64,000 bases of DNA from assembly GCF_002115805.1 (NCBI RefSeq), contig NZ_JFKC01000024.1:1-64000 (forward strand), in the 5' to 3' direction. The DNA is from Marivita geojedonensis (GTDB lineage: Bacteria > Pseudomonadota > Alphaproteobacteria > Rhodobacterales > Rhodobacteraceae). The position numbers and the translations under genes are program-made. The notes under the pieces were generated by a model. It was not told the origin of the DNA, did not search any database, and saw only the letters and a list, made by a program, of their open reading frames with translations. This document shows, piece by piece, positions 12,092 to 21,304 of this stretch (its first letter is position 1; each line of letters opens with the position of its first letter).

Positions 12092-13321
12092 ATGGACCTT
12101 GGAATGTCGGAACGCGTGCGCGCACTGGTGGAACAGGTGCGGGCGATGGTGGAAAACGAGATCGCGCCGCTGGATGGAGAATACCACGCAGAGGTCGGCA
12201 AGCATCCCTCCGGGGATCGGTTCCAGCATACCGCGAGGCAGTTGGAGATACTCAACGGGCTGAAAGCCAAGGCCAAGGAGCGTGGGCTGTGGAATTTTTG
12301 GCTGACAGACAGTGACAAGGGTCACGGCCTGACTACCGTAGAATACGCTTATCTCGCAGAAGAGATGGGCAAGGTGCATCTTGCCGCCGAGGTGTTCAAC
12401 TGCTCTGCCCCCGATACCGGAAACATGGAAGTGCTGGAACGCTACGGCGCGCAGTGGATGAAAGACCGCTGGCTCACACGCCTTCTCGATGGCGATATCC
12501 GTTCGGCCTATGTGATGACGGAACCCGGCGTGGCGTCGTCGGATGCGGCTCAGCTTGCCTTCGAGGCCCGGAAAGACGGCGATGACTGGGTGCTCAACGG
12601 CGAGAAGTACTGGATTTCCGGCGCCGGGGATCCGCGGTGCGCTGTCTACATTCTGATGGCCTGTACAGCCCCTGAGGCAGCCAAGCACAGCCGCCACACG
12701 ATGTTCGTCATGGATGCTGACACGCCGGGCATAGAGGTGCTGCGCCCGATGCATGTCTTCGGCCAGGATGATGCCCCACACGGGCACATGCACCTGAAGT
12801 TCACGGATGTCCGTGTACCTGCCCGGAACATCGTTCTGGGTGAGGGGCGCGGGTTTGAAGTGGCCCAGGGGCGGCTTGGGCCGGGACGCATTCACCATTG
12901 CATGCGTTCTATCGGGCTGGCGGAAAAGGCGCTTGAACTCATGTGTCTGCGCGGGCTTCACCGCGAAGCCTTTGGGAAGCGGATCATCGATCTGGGCGCG
13001 AATTACGACATCATCGCCAATGCGCGGATGGAGATCGAACAGGCCCGCCTGCTCTGTCTGAAAGCGGCGTGGATGATGGACACGCAAGGGACACGCGCTG
13101 CGCAGCCCTGGATCAGCCAGATCAAGGTGGTCGCGCCGCTCATGTCGCTCAAGGTCGTGGACGAGGCAATGCAACTCTATGGCGGCACCGGGATCAGCCA
13201 GGACACACCGCTCTGGCGGATGTGGACGCATCTTCGCACCCTGCGCTTTGCCGACGGCCCGGATGCAGTGCACCGCCGCCAGGTCGCGCGGGCCGAACTG
13301 CGCAAATACACCAACGGATGA
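12092..13321 (+). CDS. Acyl-CoA dehydrogenase family protein
   Basis: This is an FAD-dependent acyl-CoA dehydrogenase of 409 residues. Family segments seen are YVMTEPGVASSDA, the flavin-contacting WISGAGDP, and the C-terminal QLYGGTGISQDTPLWRMW. It ends in an ATGA overlap with an APH-fold kinase gene. In animals, ACAD10 and ACAD11 fuse the same two domain types in one protein; bacterial pairs of this kind probably act on hydroxylated fatty acids via phosphorylation and then elimination/dehydrogenation. The substrate here is not determinable from sequence. Confidence 0.88.
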   Translation: MDLGMSERVRALVEQVRAMVENEIAPLDGEYHAEVGKHPSGDRFQHTARQLEILNGLKAKAKERGLWNFWLTDSDKGHGLTTVEYAYLAEEMGKVHLAAEVFNCSAPDTGNMEVLERYGAQWMKDRWLTRLLDGDIRSAYVMTEPGVASSDAAQLAFEARKDGDDWVLNGEKYWISGAGDPRCAVYILMACTAPEAAKHSRHTMFVMDADTPGIEVLRPMHVFGQDDAPHGHMHLKFTDVRVPARNIVLGEGRGFEVAQGRLGPGRIHHCMRSIGLAEKALELMCLRGLHREAFGKRIIDLGANYDIIANARMEIEQARLLCLKAAWMMDTQGTRAAQPWISQIKVVAPLMSLKVVDEAMQLYGGTGISQDTPLWRMWTHLRTLRFADGPDAVHRRQVARAELRKYTNG

Positions 13322-14340
13322 GCGCGACTTTCGATCCGGCGGCTGTCGAGACATGGATGACAGCGCATGTGCCAGGTTTTCGGGGGCAGATTTCGGTTGA
13401 GAAGTTTGCCACTGGACAGTCAAACCCGACCTTCAAGCTGACCGCCGAGTCAGGCGTCTATGTTCTGCGGCGCAAGCCCCCTGGTCAGCTCTTGAAGTCA
13501 GCCCACGCGGTCGATCGCGAGTTTCGCGTTCAGAAGGCGCTTGCCGGGACGGATGTGCCTGTTTCCCGCATGCACGCGCTCTGCGAGGACGACAGTGTTA
13601 TTGGCTCGATGTTCTACGTAATGGATTTCGTCGAGGGCCGAACATTTGTCGATCCCCGTCTTCCCGGTCTCGACAAACAGGAACGCGCCGCGATTTTCGA
13701 CGACATGAACCGCGTACTGGCCGCGATCCACTCCGTCGATCTAAATGCGACCGGCCTTTCGGATTACGGGCCGCAAGGCAACTACTATCAGCGCCAGATT
13801 GACCGTTGGACCAAGCAGTACCGCGCCAGCGAAACCGAAAGCATTCCCGACATGGACGCGCTGATCGACTGGTTACGGGTTAATCTTCCCGAAGATGACG
13901 GGCGGGTCACGCTGGTCCACGGGGACTATCGCATCGACAATTTGCTTTTTGCTCCGGGCCATCCAGCCTGTGTTGCTGTGCTGGACTGGGAATTGTCGAC
14001 GCTCGGCCATCCATTTGCGGATCTTGCGGCGGTTATCATGCAATGGGGCCTGCCTCCGGGCGACACCGGGCGTGGACTGGCTGGAGTGGATCGAAAGTCA
14101 CTGGGTATCCCGGAGGATCAGGCTTTTATCGAGTCCTATTGCCACCGTCTCGACTTGCCCGGCATTGATCGGTTCGGCTTTTACCTCGCCTTCTGCTATT
14201 TCCGCATGGCTTCGATCCTGCAGGGCGTGAAACGCCGAGCACTTGATGGAAATGCTTCAAACCCGGAGAAAGCGCTCGAACTCGGAGCCTTCGTCCCGGT
14301 CTTCGCCGAAGGCGGCCTTCGCGCAGCAGGCACGGTCTAA
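13318..14340 (+). CDS. APH-fold phosphotransferase (ACAD10/11 N-domain-like)
   Basis: This is a 340-residue small-molecule kinase of the choline/aminoglycoside phosphotransferase fold. Motifs include QSNPTFKL near the N-terminus, the catalytic loop VHGDYRIDNLLF and the metal-binding VLDWELSTLGHPFADL. The ATG start overlaps the stop of the acyl-CoA dehydrogenase (ATGA), so the two are translationally coupled and probably work in one pathway. Despite the family name it is unlikely to be an antibiotic-resistance enzyme, since the context is acyl-CoA metabolism. Confidence 0.85.
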   Translation: MSATFDPAAVETWMTAHVPGFRGQISVEKFATGQSNPTFKLTAESGVYVLRRKPPGQLLKSAHAVDREFRVQKALAGTDVPVSRMHALCEDDSVIGSMFYVMDFVEGRTFVDPRLPGLDKQERAAIFDDMNRVLAAIHSVDLNATGLSDYGPQGNYYQRQIDRWTKQYRASETESIPDMDALIDWLRVNLPEDDGRVTLVHGDYRIDNLLFAPGHPACVAVLDWELSTLGHPFADLAAVIMQWGLPPGDTGRGLAGVDRKSLGIPEDQAFIESYCHRLDLPGIDRFGFYLAFCYFRMASILQGVKRRALDGNASNPEKALELGAFVPVFAEGGLRAAGTV

Positions 14341-14369
14341 CCGTTATTGTATTCACTCTGTCTGGAAAT

Positions 14370-14446
14370 TGGTCGGGCTGAGAGGATTCGAACCTCCGAC
14401 CCCCTGCTCCCGAAGCAGGTGCGCTACCAGGCTGCGCTACAGCCCG
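14370..14446 (-). tRNA. tRNA-Pro (anticodon CGG)
   Basis: Read on the minus strand, this folds into a full cloverleaf. The acceptor stem is CGGGCTG/CAGCCCG with discriminator A and an encoded CCA end. The D arm carries GCGCAGCCTGGTAGCGC, the anticodon stem CCTGC/GCAGG frames the loop TTCGGGA (anticodon CGG), and the T arm contains GGTTCGAATCC. Total length is 77 nt. It lies downstream of the APH-fold kinase gene, on the opposite strand. Confidence 0.96.
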
Positions 14447-14542
14447 ACCGTGCAGCGGGAACTACTGCCCACGTACGGATTTGACAAGAGTTGATTTAAA
14501 GGAAGTGACAGCGTTTTTTGAGCATTGCACCCGATATGCACG

Positions 14543-15535
14543 CTATGCTTCGTCCTGTGCCGTCTTGATCCGGTCCCGGAACCGACCGGATGTCATCAAT
14601 CCACTCAACCGCAAGGTTGACGGTGTGCCGATGCGGCTTCTGGTCCGCAACACAGGCATATTCTTGGAAGCTCCGGAACGGCTTTCTCGGAAAACAATGA
14701 ACAATCCCGATGCAATGATGATCGTAGCGCCCAGCGCCGTATACAGATCCGTGGTCTCGCCAAAGAAAAGAAGCCCATATGCCGTCGCCCAGAGAATCTG
14801 GGAATACTGCATTGGGGCTACAATCGCGGCCTCTCCGGTCTGGTATGCCGTGATGATGATGCGCCCGGCGATCCACGCCATCAGCGAAATGATTGCAAGC
14901 AATCCGAGATGCTCGATCGGCATCGGCTTGTAAACGAACGCCAAAGCCGCCCCCATGACCACGAAATTGGCCACCATAGGGTAAAGAAGCATGACAACCG
15001 GGCGTTCTTCAGCTCCAATTTTTCGGACCACGATGGATGCAAACGCACCACCAAAAGCCGCGAGAATAGCTGCAGCATGACCAAGAGTCAGGTCCGTGGA
15101 CCCCGGGCGCAGAACGACCATGACACCGATCAGACCGACGATCACGGCCATCCAGCGCTGCAACCGGACGGTTTCCCCAAGAATGGGAATCGAAAGAACG
15201 GTGATCAGAAGCGGGGTCGCAAAGAGGATCGCGTATGTCTGGGTCAGAGGCAACGCCGAGAACGCATAAAACGCAGATACACCCGTGACCACGGCGCCCA
15301 TTGTCCGGACGGCCATCCACCAAGGGTGAACCGGAACAAGCGTTCCCGGCTTTGCGTCCCGCATCAGCATGATCGTCGCCAGGGGAAAGCTCAACAATAC
15401 GCTGAAGAAAACGATCTGAACTGGTGAGTACGTCGCCCCAAGCGTCTTGATGAACACGTCATGGGTCGAGAAAAGACCGAAAGCGATCAGGGCCAGCACT
15501 GCGCCTTTTACATTCGAAGACACGGCTGGCCCCAT
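14543..15535 (-). CDS. DMT superfamily (EamA) transporter
   Basis: This is a 330-residue inner-membrane protein with about ten predicted transmembrane helices arranged as two EamA repeats, the first from ~residue 7 (VKGAVLALIAFGLFSTHDVF) and the second from ~residue 155. Family members export metabolites or amino acids; the substrate is unknown. The start lies 6 bases after the leuB stop with no good ribosome site of its own, so it is probably cotranscribed with leuB. Confidence 0.85.
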   Translation of the reverse strand: MGPAVSSNVKGAVLALIAFGLFSTHDVFIKTLGATYSPVQIVFFSVLLSFPLATIMLMRDAKPGTLVPVHPWWMAVRTMGAVVTGVSAFYAFSALPLTQTYAILFATPLLITVLSIPILGETVRLQRWMAVIVGLIGVMVVLRPGSTDLTLGHAAAILAAFGGAFASIVVRKIGAEERPVVMLLYPMVANFVVMGAALAFVYKPMPIEHLGLLAIISLMAWIAGRIIITAYQTGEAAIVAPMQYSQILWATAYGLLFFGETTDLYTALGATIIIASGLFIVFRESRSGASKNMPVLRTRSRIGTPSTLRLSGLMTSGRFRDRIKTAQDEA

Positions 15536-15541
15536 TTTCAG

Positions 15542-16651
15542 TTACAGACTGGCGTCGAGCGCAGCGACGATGGCATCACCCATTTCGGAGGTGGACATAG
15601 GTGTGCCGCCTTCCGGACCCATCAGATCAGCCGTGCGCGCACCATCGGCGAGAACTTTCTCGATGGCGTTTTCCAGACGTGCCGCTTCATCACCCTGATC
15701 GAAGCTGTAGCGCAGCGCCATTGCGAAGCTGAGGATACATGCAATCGGGTTCGCCTTACCTTGCCCCGCAATGTCAGGTGCGGAACCGTGCACGGGCTCA
15801 TACAGCGCTTTGGGCCGACCGTTCGCCATCGGAGCACCTAGCGACGCCGATGGAAGCATGCCGAGGCTGCCTGTGAGCATTGCGGCAGCATCCGAAAGAA
15901 GGTCACCGAACAGGTTGTCCGTCACGATTACATCAAACTGTTTGGGCCAGCGGCAGAGCTGCATCGCACCTGCGTCTGCATACATGTGCGACAGCTCGAC
16001 ATCGGGATAGTCCTCGTCGTGCACTTTCTGCACGACTTCCCGCCACAGGATACCCGATTCCATCACATTGGCCTTTTCCATCGAGCAGACTTTGTTGCTG
16101 CGACGCCGCGCCAGTTCGAAAGCCGAGCGCGCTACCCGGTCAATTTCGGATTCGGTGTAACGCTGCGTGTTGATGCCAACACGTTCGTTGCCTTCCTCGA
16201 AGATGCCGCGGGGTTCACCGAAATAGATGCCGGATGTCAGTTCGCGCACGATCATGATGTCCAGACCCGCAACCACGTCTTTCTTGAGCGACGAGAAGTC
16301 GGCGAGCGCGTCAAAACACTGCGCAGGACGAAGGTTCGCGAAGAGATCCATTTCTTTGCGCAAACGCAGAAGGCCACGTTCCGGTTTCACACTGAAATCA
16401 AGATTGTCGTATTTGGGTCCACCAACAGCACCCAAGAGGACGGCATCGACTTCCTGTGCCTTCGCCATCGTGTCGTCATGGAGAGGCGTGCCGTGCTTGT
16501 CATAAGCCGCGCCGCCAACAAGGTCTTCGCTCACGTCGAATGTCAGGTCGCGTTTTGCGCCGAACCAATCAATGATCTTGCGCACCTCGGCCATGACCTC
16601 GGGGCCGATGCCATCACCGGGCAGAATCAGAAGCGAAGCGTTGCTCATCAT
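15542..16651 (-). CDS. leuB: 3-isopropylmalate dehydrogenase
   Basis: LeuB carries out the NAD-dependent oxidative decarboxylation of 3-isopropylmalate in leucine biosynthesis. The 369-residue protein begins [17 protein letters not shown] and carries the signature [20 protein letters not shown] and the NAD-binding [18 protein letters not shown]. Two consecutive ATG codons (16651, 16648) follow AAAGGA; either may be used. It is separated from leuD/leuC by a membrane protein and an EEP-family gene, all on the minus strand. Confidence 0.95.
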   Translation of the reverse strand: MMSNASLLILPGDGIGPEVMAEVRKIIDWFGAKRDLTFDVSEDLVGGAAYDKHGTPLHDDTMAKAQEVDAVLLGAVGGPKYDNLDFSVKPERGLLRLRKEMDLFANLRPAQCFDALADFSSLKKDVVAGLDIMIVRELTSGIYFGEPRGIFEEGNERVGINTQRYTESEIDRVARSAFELARRRSNKVCSMEKANVMESGILWREVVQKVHDEDYPDVELSHMYADAGAMQLCRWPKQFDVIVTDNLFGDLLSDAAAMLTGSLGMLPSASLGAPMANGRPKALYEPVHGSAPDIAGQGKANPIACILSFAMALRYSFDQGDEAARLENAIEKVLADGARTADLMGPEGGTPMSTSEMGDAIVAALDASL

Positions 16652-16706
16652 GGAGTTCCTTTGATCAACAGGGTTGCGCCTCGCCTAGACCCGCTAGCAC
16701 CTAGGG

Positions 16707-17675
16707 TCAAGGCAGAGCCAAGTCCGGAAGAGCAATGTCGACGGTGATCAGGCTGTGCCACTGGCCGGGAAGAGCAGGCCAGACCTGCGCATCACCTGTC
16801 AGAAGTTCGGCGGACGGAAGCAGATAGGAGACCCGCATTGGCCCGGGATCATCCCAATGCGCACTCACCTGCCCGGCAAGCGGGTCGCTCAACAAAGGGG
16901 CTGAAAGAAATTCGGCCATCGCCCTGCGATACCCTTCTCCCCTCTCAGGATCGAGGTTGGTGTTGGCCATGAAGACCCACGGTCGCCCCAACCCTGTGCC
17001 AAGGCGTCCATCGAGGATCATCGTCCACAGTCTCAATTCGTCAAGGTTCCGCCGACCGTTCCGATCCTCCGGTCCATCAAAAACAGGCGCTCCGGCGTGT
17101 CCGATCAACAGGTTCAGCGTTCTGTCACTGCTCTCTCCATCAATCAGAATCGGCACGATCCAATGCCCTCCCGCTGACAGCCGTTGAATATCTGCCGCTG
17201 CATCGGTGTCTGTCAGATTGGTTCCCGGGATGTCTCTCCACAAAAGATCGTTGAAGTTCTCTACCCGTTCGACGTCTATCGGAAACCGCGACAGGATCCC
17301 CGACGCCTTCTGTCCTGGAAAGAGCCCGTAAGCATGAGAGTCCTCAGGTTCCCCGAGCCTTCCATCGCCGTCGATATCATGTCCGGTTGGCCGACCCGCG
17401 TTCGAGGCGAGCGGCAGAACATATCGGTGCCCATCAGAAACAAGGTCCGATAACGCGGCTAGGCTGGTGCCCAGCGCATCGAAATCAATCTGGGTCAGAA
17501 CGAGAACATCAACGTCAGCACGACGTATGGCCTCAGCAACCTGCAATAGGTCTTGGTCCGGGACATGCAGATCACGCAGCAGAAGGCCAGGACCATCGCG
17601 CGACAAAGCAACATGCCATAGAGCCAGGCGCAGATCGTCAGCATGGGCATGTTGGGTCGCCAGAACAAAGGCCAA
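16707..17675 (-). CDS. Endonuclease/exonuclease/phosphatase (EEP) family protein, secreted
   Basis: The sequence resembles the EEP fold: VLVLTQIDFD, SRFPID and WVFMANTNLDPERGEGYRRA are recognisable. The usual SDH-R/P terminus is replaced by WHSLITVDI, so one catalytic His may be kept without the classic Asp. The N-terminus is a short Sec signal ending HAHADD, which points to the periplasm. The start is uncertain: TTG at 17675 is used here, and a CTG at 17690 overlapping the upstream stop (CTGA) is possible. Upstream in-frame starts would overlap the previous gene by more than 100 bases. Substrate unknown. Confidence 0.7.
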   Translation of the reverse strand: MAFVLATQHAHADDLRLALWHVALSRDGPGLLLRDLHVPDQDLLQVAEAIRRADVDVLVLTQIDFDALGTSLAALSDLVSDGHRYVLPLASNAGRPTGHDIDGDGRLGEPEDSHAYGLFPGQKASGILSRFPIDVERVENFNDLLWRDIPGTNLTDTDAAADIQRLSAGGHWIVPILIDGESSDRTLNLLIGHAGAPVFDGPEDRNGRRNLDELRLWTMILDGRLGTGLGRPWVFMANTNLDPERGEGYRRAMAEFLSAPLLSDPLAGQVSAHWDDPGPMRVSYLLPSAELLTGDAQVWPALPGQWHSLITVDIALPDLALP

Positions 17676-17686
17676 AGCAATGGCTC

Positions 17687-18523
17687 TCAGGCGATTTGCA
17701 ATTCGTCTTCCTGAGCGTAGGCGCGACGACGCTTTTCCTCGATCAGAACAGCGACCCGAAAGAGCGCGATGCCACGCATCATCAGTGTCAGCGGCAAGAA
17801 AGCCCATGCGCATAGCACCCAGATCAAGACTTCGGGCAGCATCAGCAAACTCGGGTCGAACGCGCCGATCCAGAGACGCAGCATTGCCGGGATCAGAAAT
17901 GGCAAAAGAAATCCTAACGCGAGGTTAAAATGCGCATCTCTTTTCAGGCGGAACAGCACATCACGCCCTGACGTCGGATCGAAGAGCGGCAGATTTATCC
18001 AGAAATTGAAGGCTTTCTTTCGGATCGGCCAGAAAATGAACCGCGCATGCAGCCAAAACAACAGCAGGACCATCATGGTTACGGTCAGCAACAAGCCGGA
18101 CACGTTCAGTGCCGTTTCATGATCAAACCCCGCAGGCAGATCATTCAGCGCAATCGACATAAGCCGGACCGGGGAAAACGGAAAATCGAGCAAACGGGTT
18201 GCCCAGAGCGCAAGGGACTCAAGCAAAGTCGTCGTATTGCGCGCACCGGCTTCGGCTGTTGCCATGAGTATCGACGCAAACAGAACACAGAAAAACAGGG
18301 CGAGGAAGCGCAGCCTGTTGAATGGCGGTGCATTCCTGAATTCGAGGAAAGTCGGATATTCGCTGTTGTATTCGGTAAAGGTTACGACCGCCGCGACCAA
18401 AGCTATCAATGCCGCCATCTGGGCTGAATCGCTGGACGTTCCGGGAAGAACGAGCGACGGAATCGCCACAAGCAACGCCATCAAAAGCGCACGCACAGCT
18501 GATCCGATGATCCGCTTGACCAC
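17687..18523 (-). CDS. Uncharacterised multi-pass membrane protein
   Basis: No family could be assigned. The 278-residue product has six to seven hydrophobic segments, including two at the N-terminus (ALLMALLVAIPSLVL; MAALIALVAAVVTF), FLALFFCVLFASILMATA, a central LLLTVTMMVLLLFWLHARF, and two near the C-terminus. It ends in a charged cytoplasmic-type tail (EEKRRRAYAQEDELQIA). It overlaps or abuts the EEP-family gene downstream, so the two are probably coexpressed and may act together at the membrane. Confidence 0.75.
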   Translation of the reverse strand: MVKRIIGSAVRALLMALLVAIPSLVLPGTSSDSAQMAALIALVAAVVTFTEYNSEYPTFLEFRNAPPFNRLRFLALFFCVLFASILMATAEAGARNTTTLLESLALWATRLLDFPFSPVRLMSIALNDLPAGFDHETALNVSGLLLTVTMMVLLLFWLHARFIFWPIRKKAFNFWINLPLFDPTSGRDVLFRLKRDAHFNLALGFLLPFLIPAMLRLWIGAFDPSLLMLPEVLIWVLCAWAFLPLTLMMRGIALFRVAVLIEEKRRRAYAQEDELQIA

Positions 18524-18836
18524 TCTGGTTTCCCTTCAACCTGGACGATCGCGATACGATGCCGCGACCTTATTCCAAATTTGTGCCGCCGGGATGGCGG
18601 ACTGCCTCATTATTGCCCCATTTGTGCCCAAGTTCGCCGCGGCGCTCAACTCCGCTGCCATGAGAAGTCGCCGAAATCATTGAAGTTACACGAAAACTGG
18701 TGCGCGTTTACATCAAACCGTGCCTTGAAATATGGCAAACCCACAGAAACACACAACATATTGTAGAAACACGGACGCGATCAACAAACAAAAAAGCCGC
18801 CCTGCAAGGCGGCTTTTCCGATCTCGTTTGTGGTGA
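18524..18836. other. Intergenic region downstream of leuD
   Basis: This 313-base stretch lies downstream of leuD and upstream of the membrane-protein gene. It contains the leuD terminator and presumably the promoter of the membrane-protein unit. No gene or other recognisable element was seen. Confidence 0.6.
18792..18817 (-). terminator. Rho-independent terminator of leuCD
   Basis: The stem AAAAGCCGCC/GGCGGCTTTT has a 6-base loop. Read on the minus strand it is a GC-rich stem followed by T residues, 20 bases after the leuD stop. It separates leuCD from the downstream membrane-protein gene. Confidence 0.9.
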
Positions 18837-19442
18837 TTACACCCATGGACGGGCCTGTGAAGCCTGGGCCTCAAAGCTGTCAATGGCCGCCGCCTTTTCC
18901 ATCGTCAGGCCAATGTCGTCGAGACCATTCAACAGGCAGTGCTTCTTGAAGCTATCAACCTCGAACGAGAAGGTTTCTCCGTCAGAGCTGGTCACGACCT
19001 GGTTTTCCAGATCAATCGTCATGCGCGCATTGGAGCCTTTTTCGGCATCCTTCATGAGCACATCCACAGCCTCCTGCGGCAGAACAATCGGCAGAATGCC
19101 GTTCTTGAAGCAGTTGTTGTAGAAGATGTCCGCAAACGATGTCGAGACAATCGCCCGAATCCCGAAATCCTTAAGCGCCCAGGGGGCGTGTTCGCGCGAA
19201 GACCCGCAGCCGAAGTTGTCTCCTGCAACGAGGATCTCTGCCTCACGATACTGCGGCATGTTCAGCACGAAATCGGGAATTTCATCACCGTTGTCGTCAT
19301 AACGCATCTCGTCGAAAAGGTTCACGCCCAGACCCGAGCGCTTGATCGTCTTGAGGAACTGCTTGGGGATGATCATATCGGTGTCGATATTCACCAGCGG
19401 CATGGGTGCCGCAATCCCGGTGAGTTTTTCGAATTTTTCCAT
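18837..19442 (-). CDS. leuD: 3-isopropylmalate dehydratase small subunit
   Basis: LeuD is the swivelling-domain subunit of isopropylmalate isomerase, acting with LeuC in leucine biosynthesis. The 201 residues are normal for the family. The signature [17 protein letters not shown], which contacts substrate, is intact, and so are [14 protein letters not shown] and [15 protein letters not shown]. Its ATG overlaps the leuC stop (TAATG), so it is translationally coupled to leuC. It is followed by a strong terminator. Confidence 0.97.
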   Translation of the reverse strand: MEKFEKLTGIAAPMPLVNIDTDMIIPKQFLKTIKRSGLGVNLFDEMRYDDNGDEIPDFVLNMPQYREAEILVAGDNFGCGSSREHAPWALKDFGIRAIVSTSFADIFYNNCFKNGILPIVLPQEAVDVLMKDAEKGSNARMTIDLENQVVTSSDGETFSFEVDSFKKHCLLNGLDDIGLTMEKAAAIDSFEAQASQARPWV

Positions 19443-20845
19443 TACATCATCTCCCGCACATCGGTGAGTTTTCCGGTGATTGCCGCAGCTGCCGCCATAG
19501 CGGGCGACATCAGATGGGTTCGACCACCACGGCCCTGACGGCCTTCGAAGTTGCGGTTGGACGTAGCCGCGCAGCGTTCACCCGGAGCCAACTGGTCAGG
19601 GTTCATCGCAAGACACATGGAGCATCCAGCAAGACGCCACTCGAAACCGGCCTCTTTGAAGATGTCTGCAAGACCTTCCTCTTCGGCCTGAGCGCGCACA
19701 AGGCCAGAGCCCGGCACGACCATCGCCCGTTTGACTGCGATCTTCTTGCCTTTGAGGATTTCGGCTGCAGCGCGAAGGTCCTCGATCCGGCCATTGGTGC
19801 AGGACCCGATAAAGACCGTGTCGATCTCGATGTCCGAAAGCTTCTGACCCGGTGTCAGGCCCATATACTCGATCGAGCGCTTCGCAGCACCAACTTTGCC
19901 GCCTTCAAAGCTTTCAGGCGCGGGGACTTCTGCAGTGATCGGCAACACGTCTTCAGGCGAGGTTCCCCATGTCACGACCGGTGCGATGTCTTCACCCTTG
20001 ATGGTGATCACCTTGTCCCAATGTGCGTCCTCGTCAGAGAAGAGGGTTTTCCACCAGTTAAGTGCTGCTTCCCACTGCGCACCCTTCGGCGCGTGCGGGC
20101 GGCCCTTGACGTATTCAAACGTCTTTTCATCCGGTGCGATCAGACCCGCGCGTGCGCCGCCTTCGATCGCCATGTTGCAGACGGTCATACGCCCTTCCAT
20201 CGACAGATCGCGGATCGCCTCACCGCAATACTCGATGACATAGCCAGTGCCGCCGGCGGTGCCAGTCTTGCCGATCACCGACAGGGTGATGTCCTTGGCG
20301 GTCACACCGGGGCGCAGCTTGCCGGTGATTTCGACCTTCATGTTTTTGGACTTCTTCTGAATCAGCGTCTGGGTTGCCAGAACATGCTCGACCTCGGACG
20401 TACCAATGCCGTGCGCAAGAGCGCCGAAAGCACCATGCGTCGCGGTGTGCGAGTCGCCACAGACCACGGTCATGCCCGGCAGGGTCCAGCCCTGTTCGGG
20501 CCCGACGATGTGCACGATGCCCTGACGGACATCCGACACCGGATAGTAATGAATGCCAAAGTCCTTTGCGTTCTTGTCGAGTGCGGCGACCTGGATCGCG
20601 CTGTCCTCGGTCATGTTCTTCGGATCTTCACGGCCCGGAGTGGTAGGAACGTTGTGATCCGGAACCGCAATGGTCTTGTCCGGCGCACGCACCGACCGAC
20701 CTGCCATCCGCAGACCTTCAAAGGCCTGGGGGCTGGTCACTTCGTGAACGAGGTGACGGTCGATGTAGAGAAGGCAGGTGCCATCGTCGGCTTCATGCGC
20801 GACATGGGCATCCCAGATTTTGTCATAGAGCGTTTTGGGGGACAT
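19442..20845 (-). CDS. leuC: 3-isopropylmalate dehydratase large subunit
   Basis: LeuC is an aconitase-type [4Fe-4S] enzyme subunit that interconverts 2- and 3-isopropylmalate. The 467-residue protein has the three cluster cysteines in [14 protein letters not shown] and [12 protein letters not shown], plus [20 protein letters not shown]. It is the first gene of leuCD, with a GGGAGAGG ribosome site. The gene order leuC-leuD with leuB a few genes downstream on the same strand is usual for Rhodobacterales. Confidence 0.97.
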   Translation of the reverse strand: MSPKTLYDKIWDAHVAHEADDGTCLLYIDRHLVHEVTSPQAFEGLRMAGRSVRAPDKTIAVPDHNVPTTPGREDPKNMTEDSAIQVAALDKNAKDFGIHYYPVSDVRQGIVHIVGPEQGWTLPGMTVVCGDSHTATHGAFGALAHGIGTSEVEHVLATQTLIQKKSKNMKVEITGKLRPGVTAKDITLSVIGKTGTAGGTGYVIEYCGEAIRDLSMEGRMTVCNMAIEGGARAGLIAPDEKTFEYVKGRPHAPKGAQWEAALNWWKTLFSDEDAHWDKVITIKGEDIAPVVTWGTSPEDVLPITAEVPAPESFEGGKVGAAKRSIEYMGLTPGQKLSDIEIDTVFIGSCTNGRIEDLRAAAEILKGKKIAVKRAMVVPGSGLVRAQAEEEGLADIFKEAGFEWRLAGCSMCLAMNPDQLAPGERCAATSNRNFEGRQGRGGRTHLMSPAMAAAAAITGKLTDVREMM

Positions 20846-21112
20846 CGGTCCTCTCCCTTGAACTTGTCAGAATTGGTGGTGTGGTCGGGGTAGCTCAGGC
20901 GCAGCAGTCTAGCCGCGCGAGCACGGTATGCGTCGCACCGAAAAACCGTTCCCGCAAACGCGCCCGGTCGTCCAGATCGAAAACCATTTCCATGCCTGCT
21001 GCTTTACATCATCGCCCTGCCTCGCCGCAAGGGCGGCGCTACACGCGCGCCCGTATGGAAAAAGATGATCCAGTAACCCGTTTACCGCGTACCAGACACT
21101 AGCGAGGGACAA

Positions 21113-21244
21113 ATGCTGACGAAACTCAACATCATCAATCTGACGCTGATCGCGATTCTTGCGGCCGGTCTTGTCGTGCACACGGCAGGCGCGGACACGG
21201 ATCTCGAACCGATCGCAGTCGTGTTTCCATTCACCGACTCTTAA
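21113..21244 (+). CDS. Small hydrophobic protein, 43 residues
   Basis: The ATG at 21113 is preceded by GAGGGA at proper spacing. The product MLTKLNIINLTLIAILAAGL... has one hydrophobic stretch (residues ~7-22) and a short polar tail ending VFPFTDS. It could be a small membrane protein, or a secreted peptide with an uncleaved signal. No family is recognised. It lies between leuC (divergent) and the mscS gene (same strand, 60 bases on). The good ribosome site and clean hydrophobic profile support it being real; conservation has not been checked. Confidence 0.6.
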   Translation: MLTKLNIINLTLIAILAAGLVVHTAGADTDLEPIAVVFPFTDS

Positions 21245-21304
21245 CCAGTTGCGCTGATCACTCAGCGATGCAACGCTGGTGTCAGGCAGTCACCCGGGCA
21301 CAGA

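Noticed and set aside
19514-20893. 459-codon plus-strand open frame opposite leuC
   Set aside because: Shadow of leuC; leuC has all cluster-binding motifs on the other strand.
20886-20910. tRNA-like start (GGGGTAGCTCAGGCGC) upstream of leuC
   Set aside because: No matching anticodon or T arm follows, so no cloverleaf can be formed.
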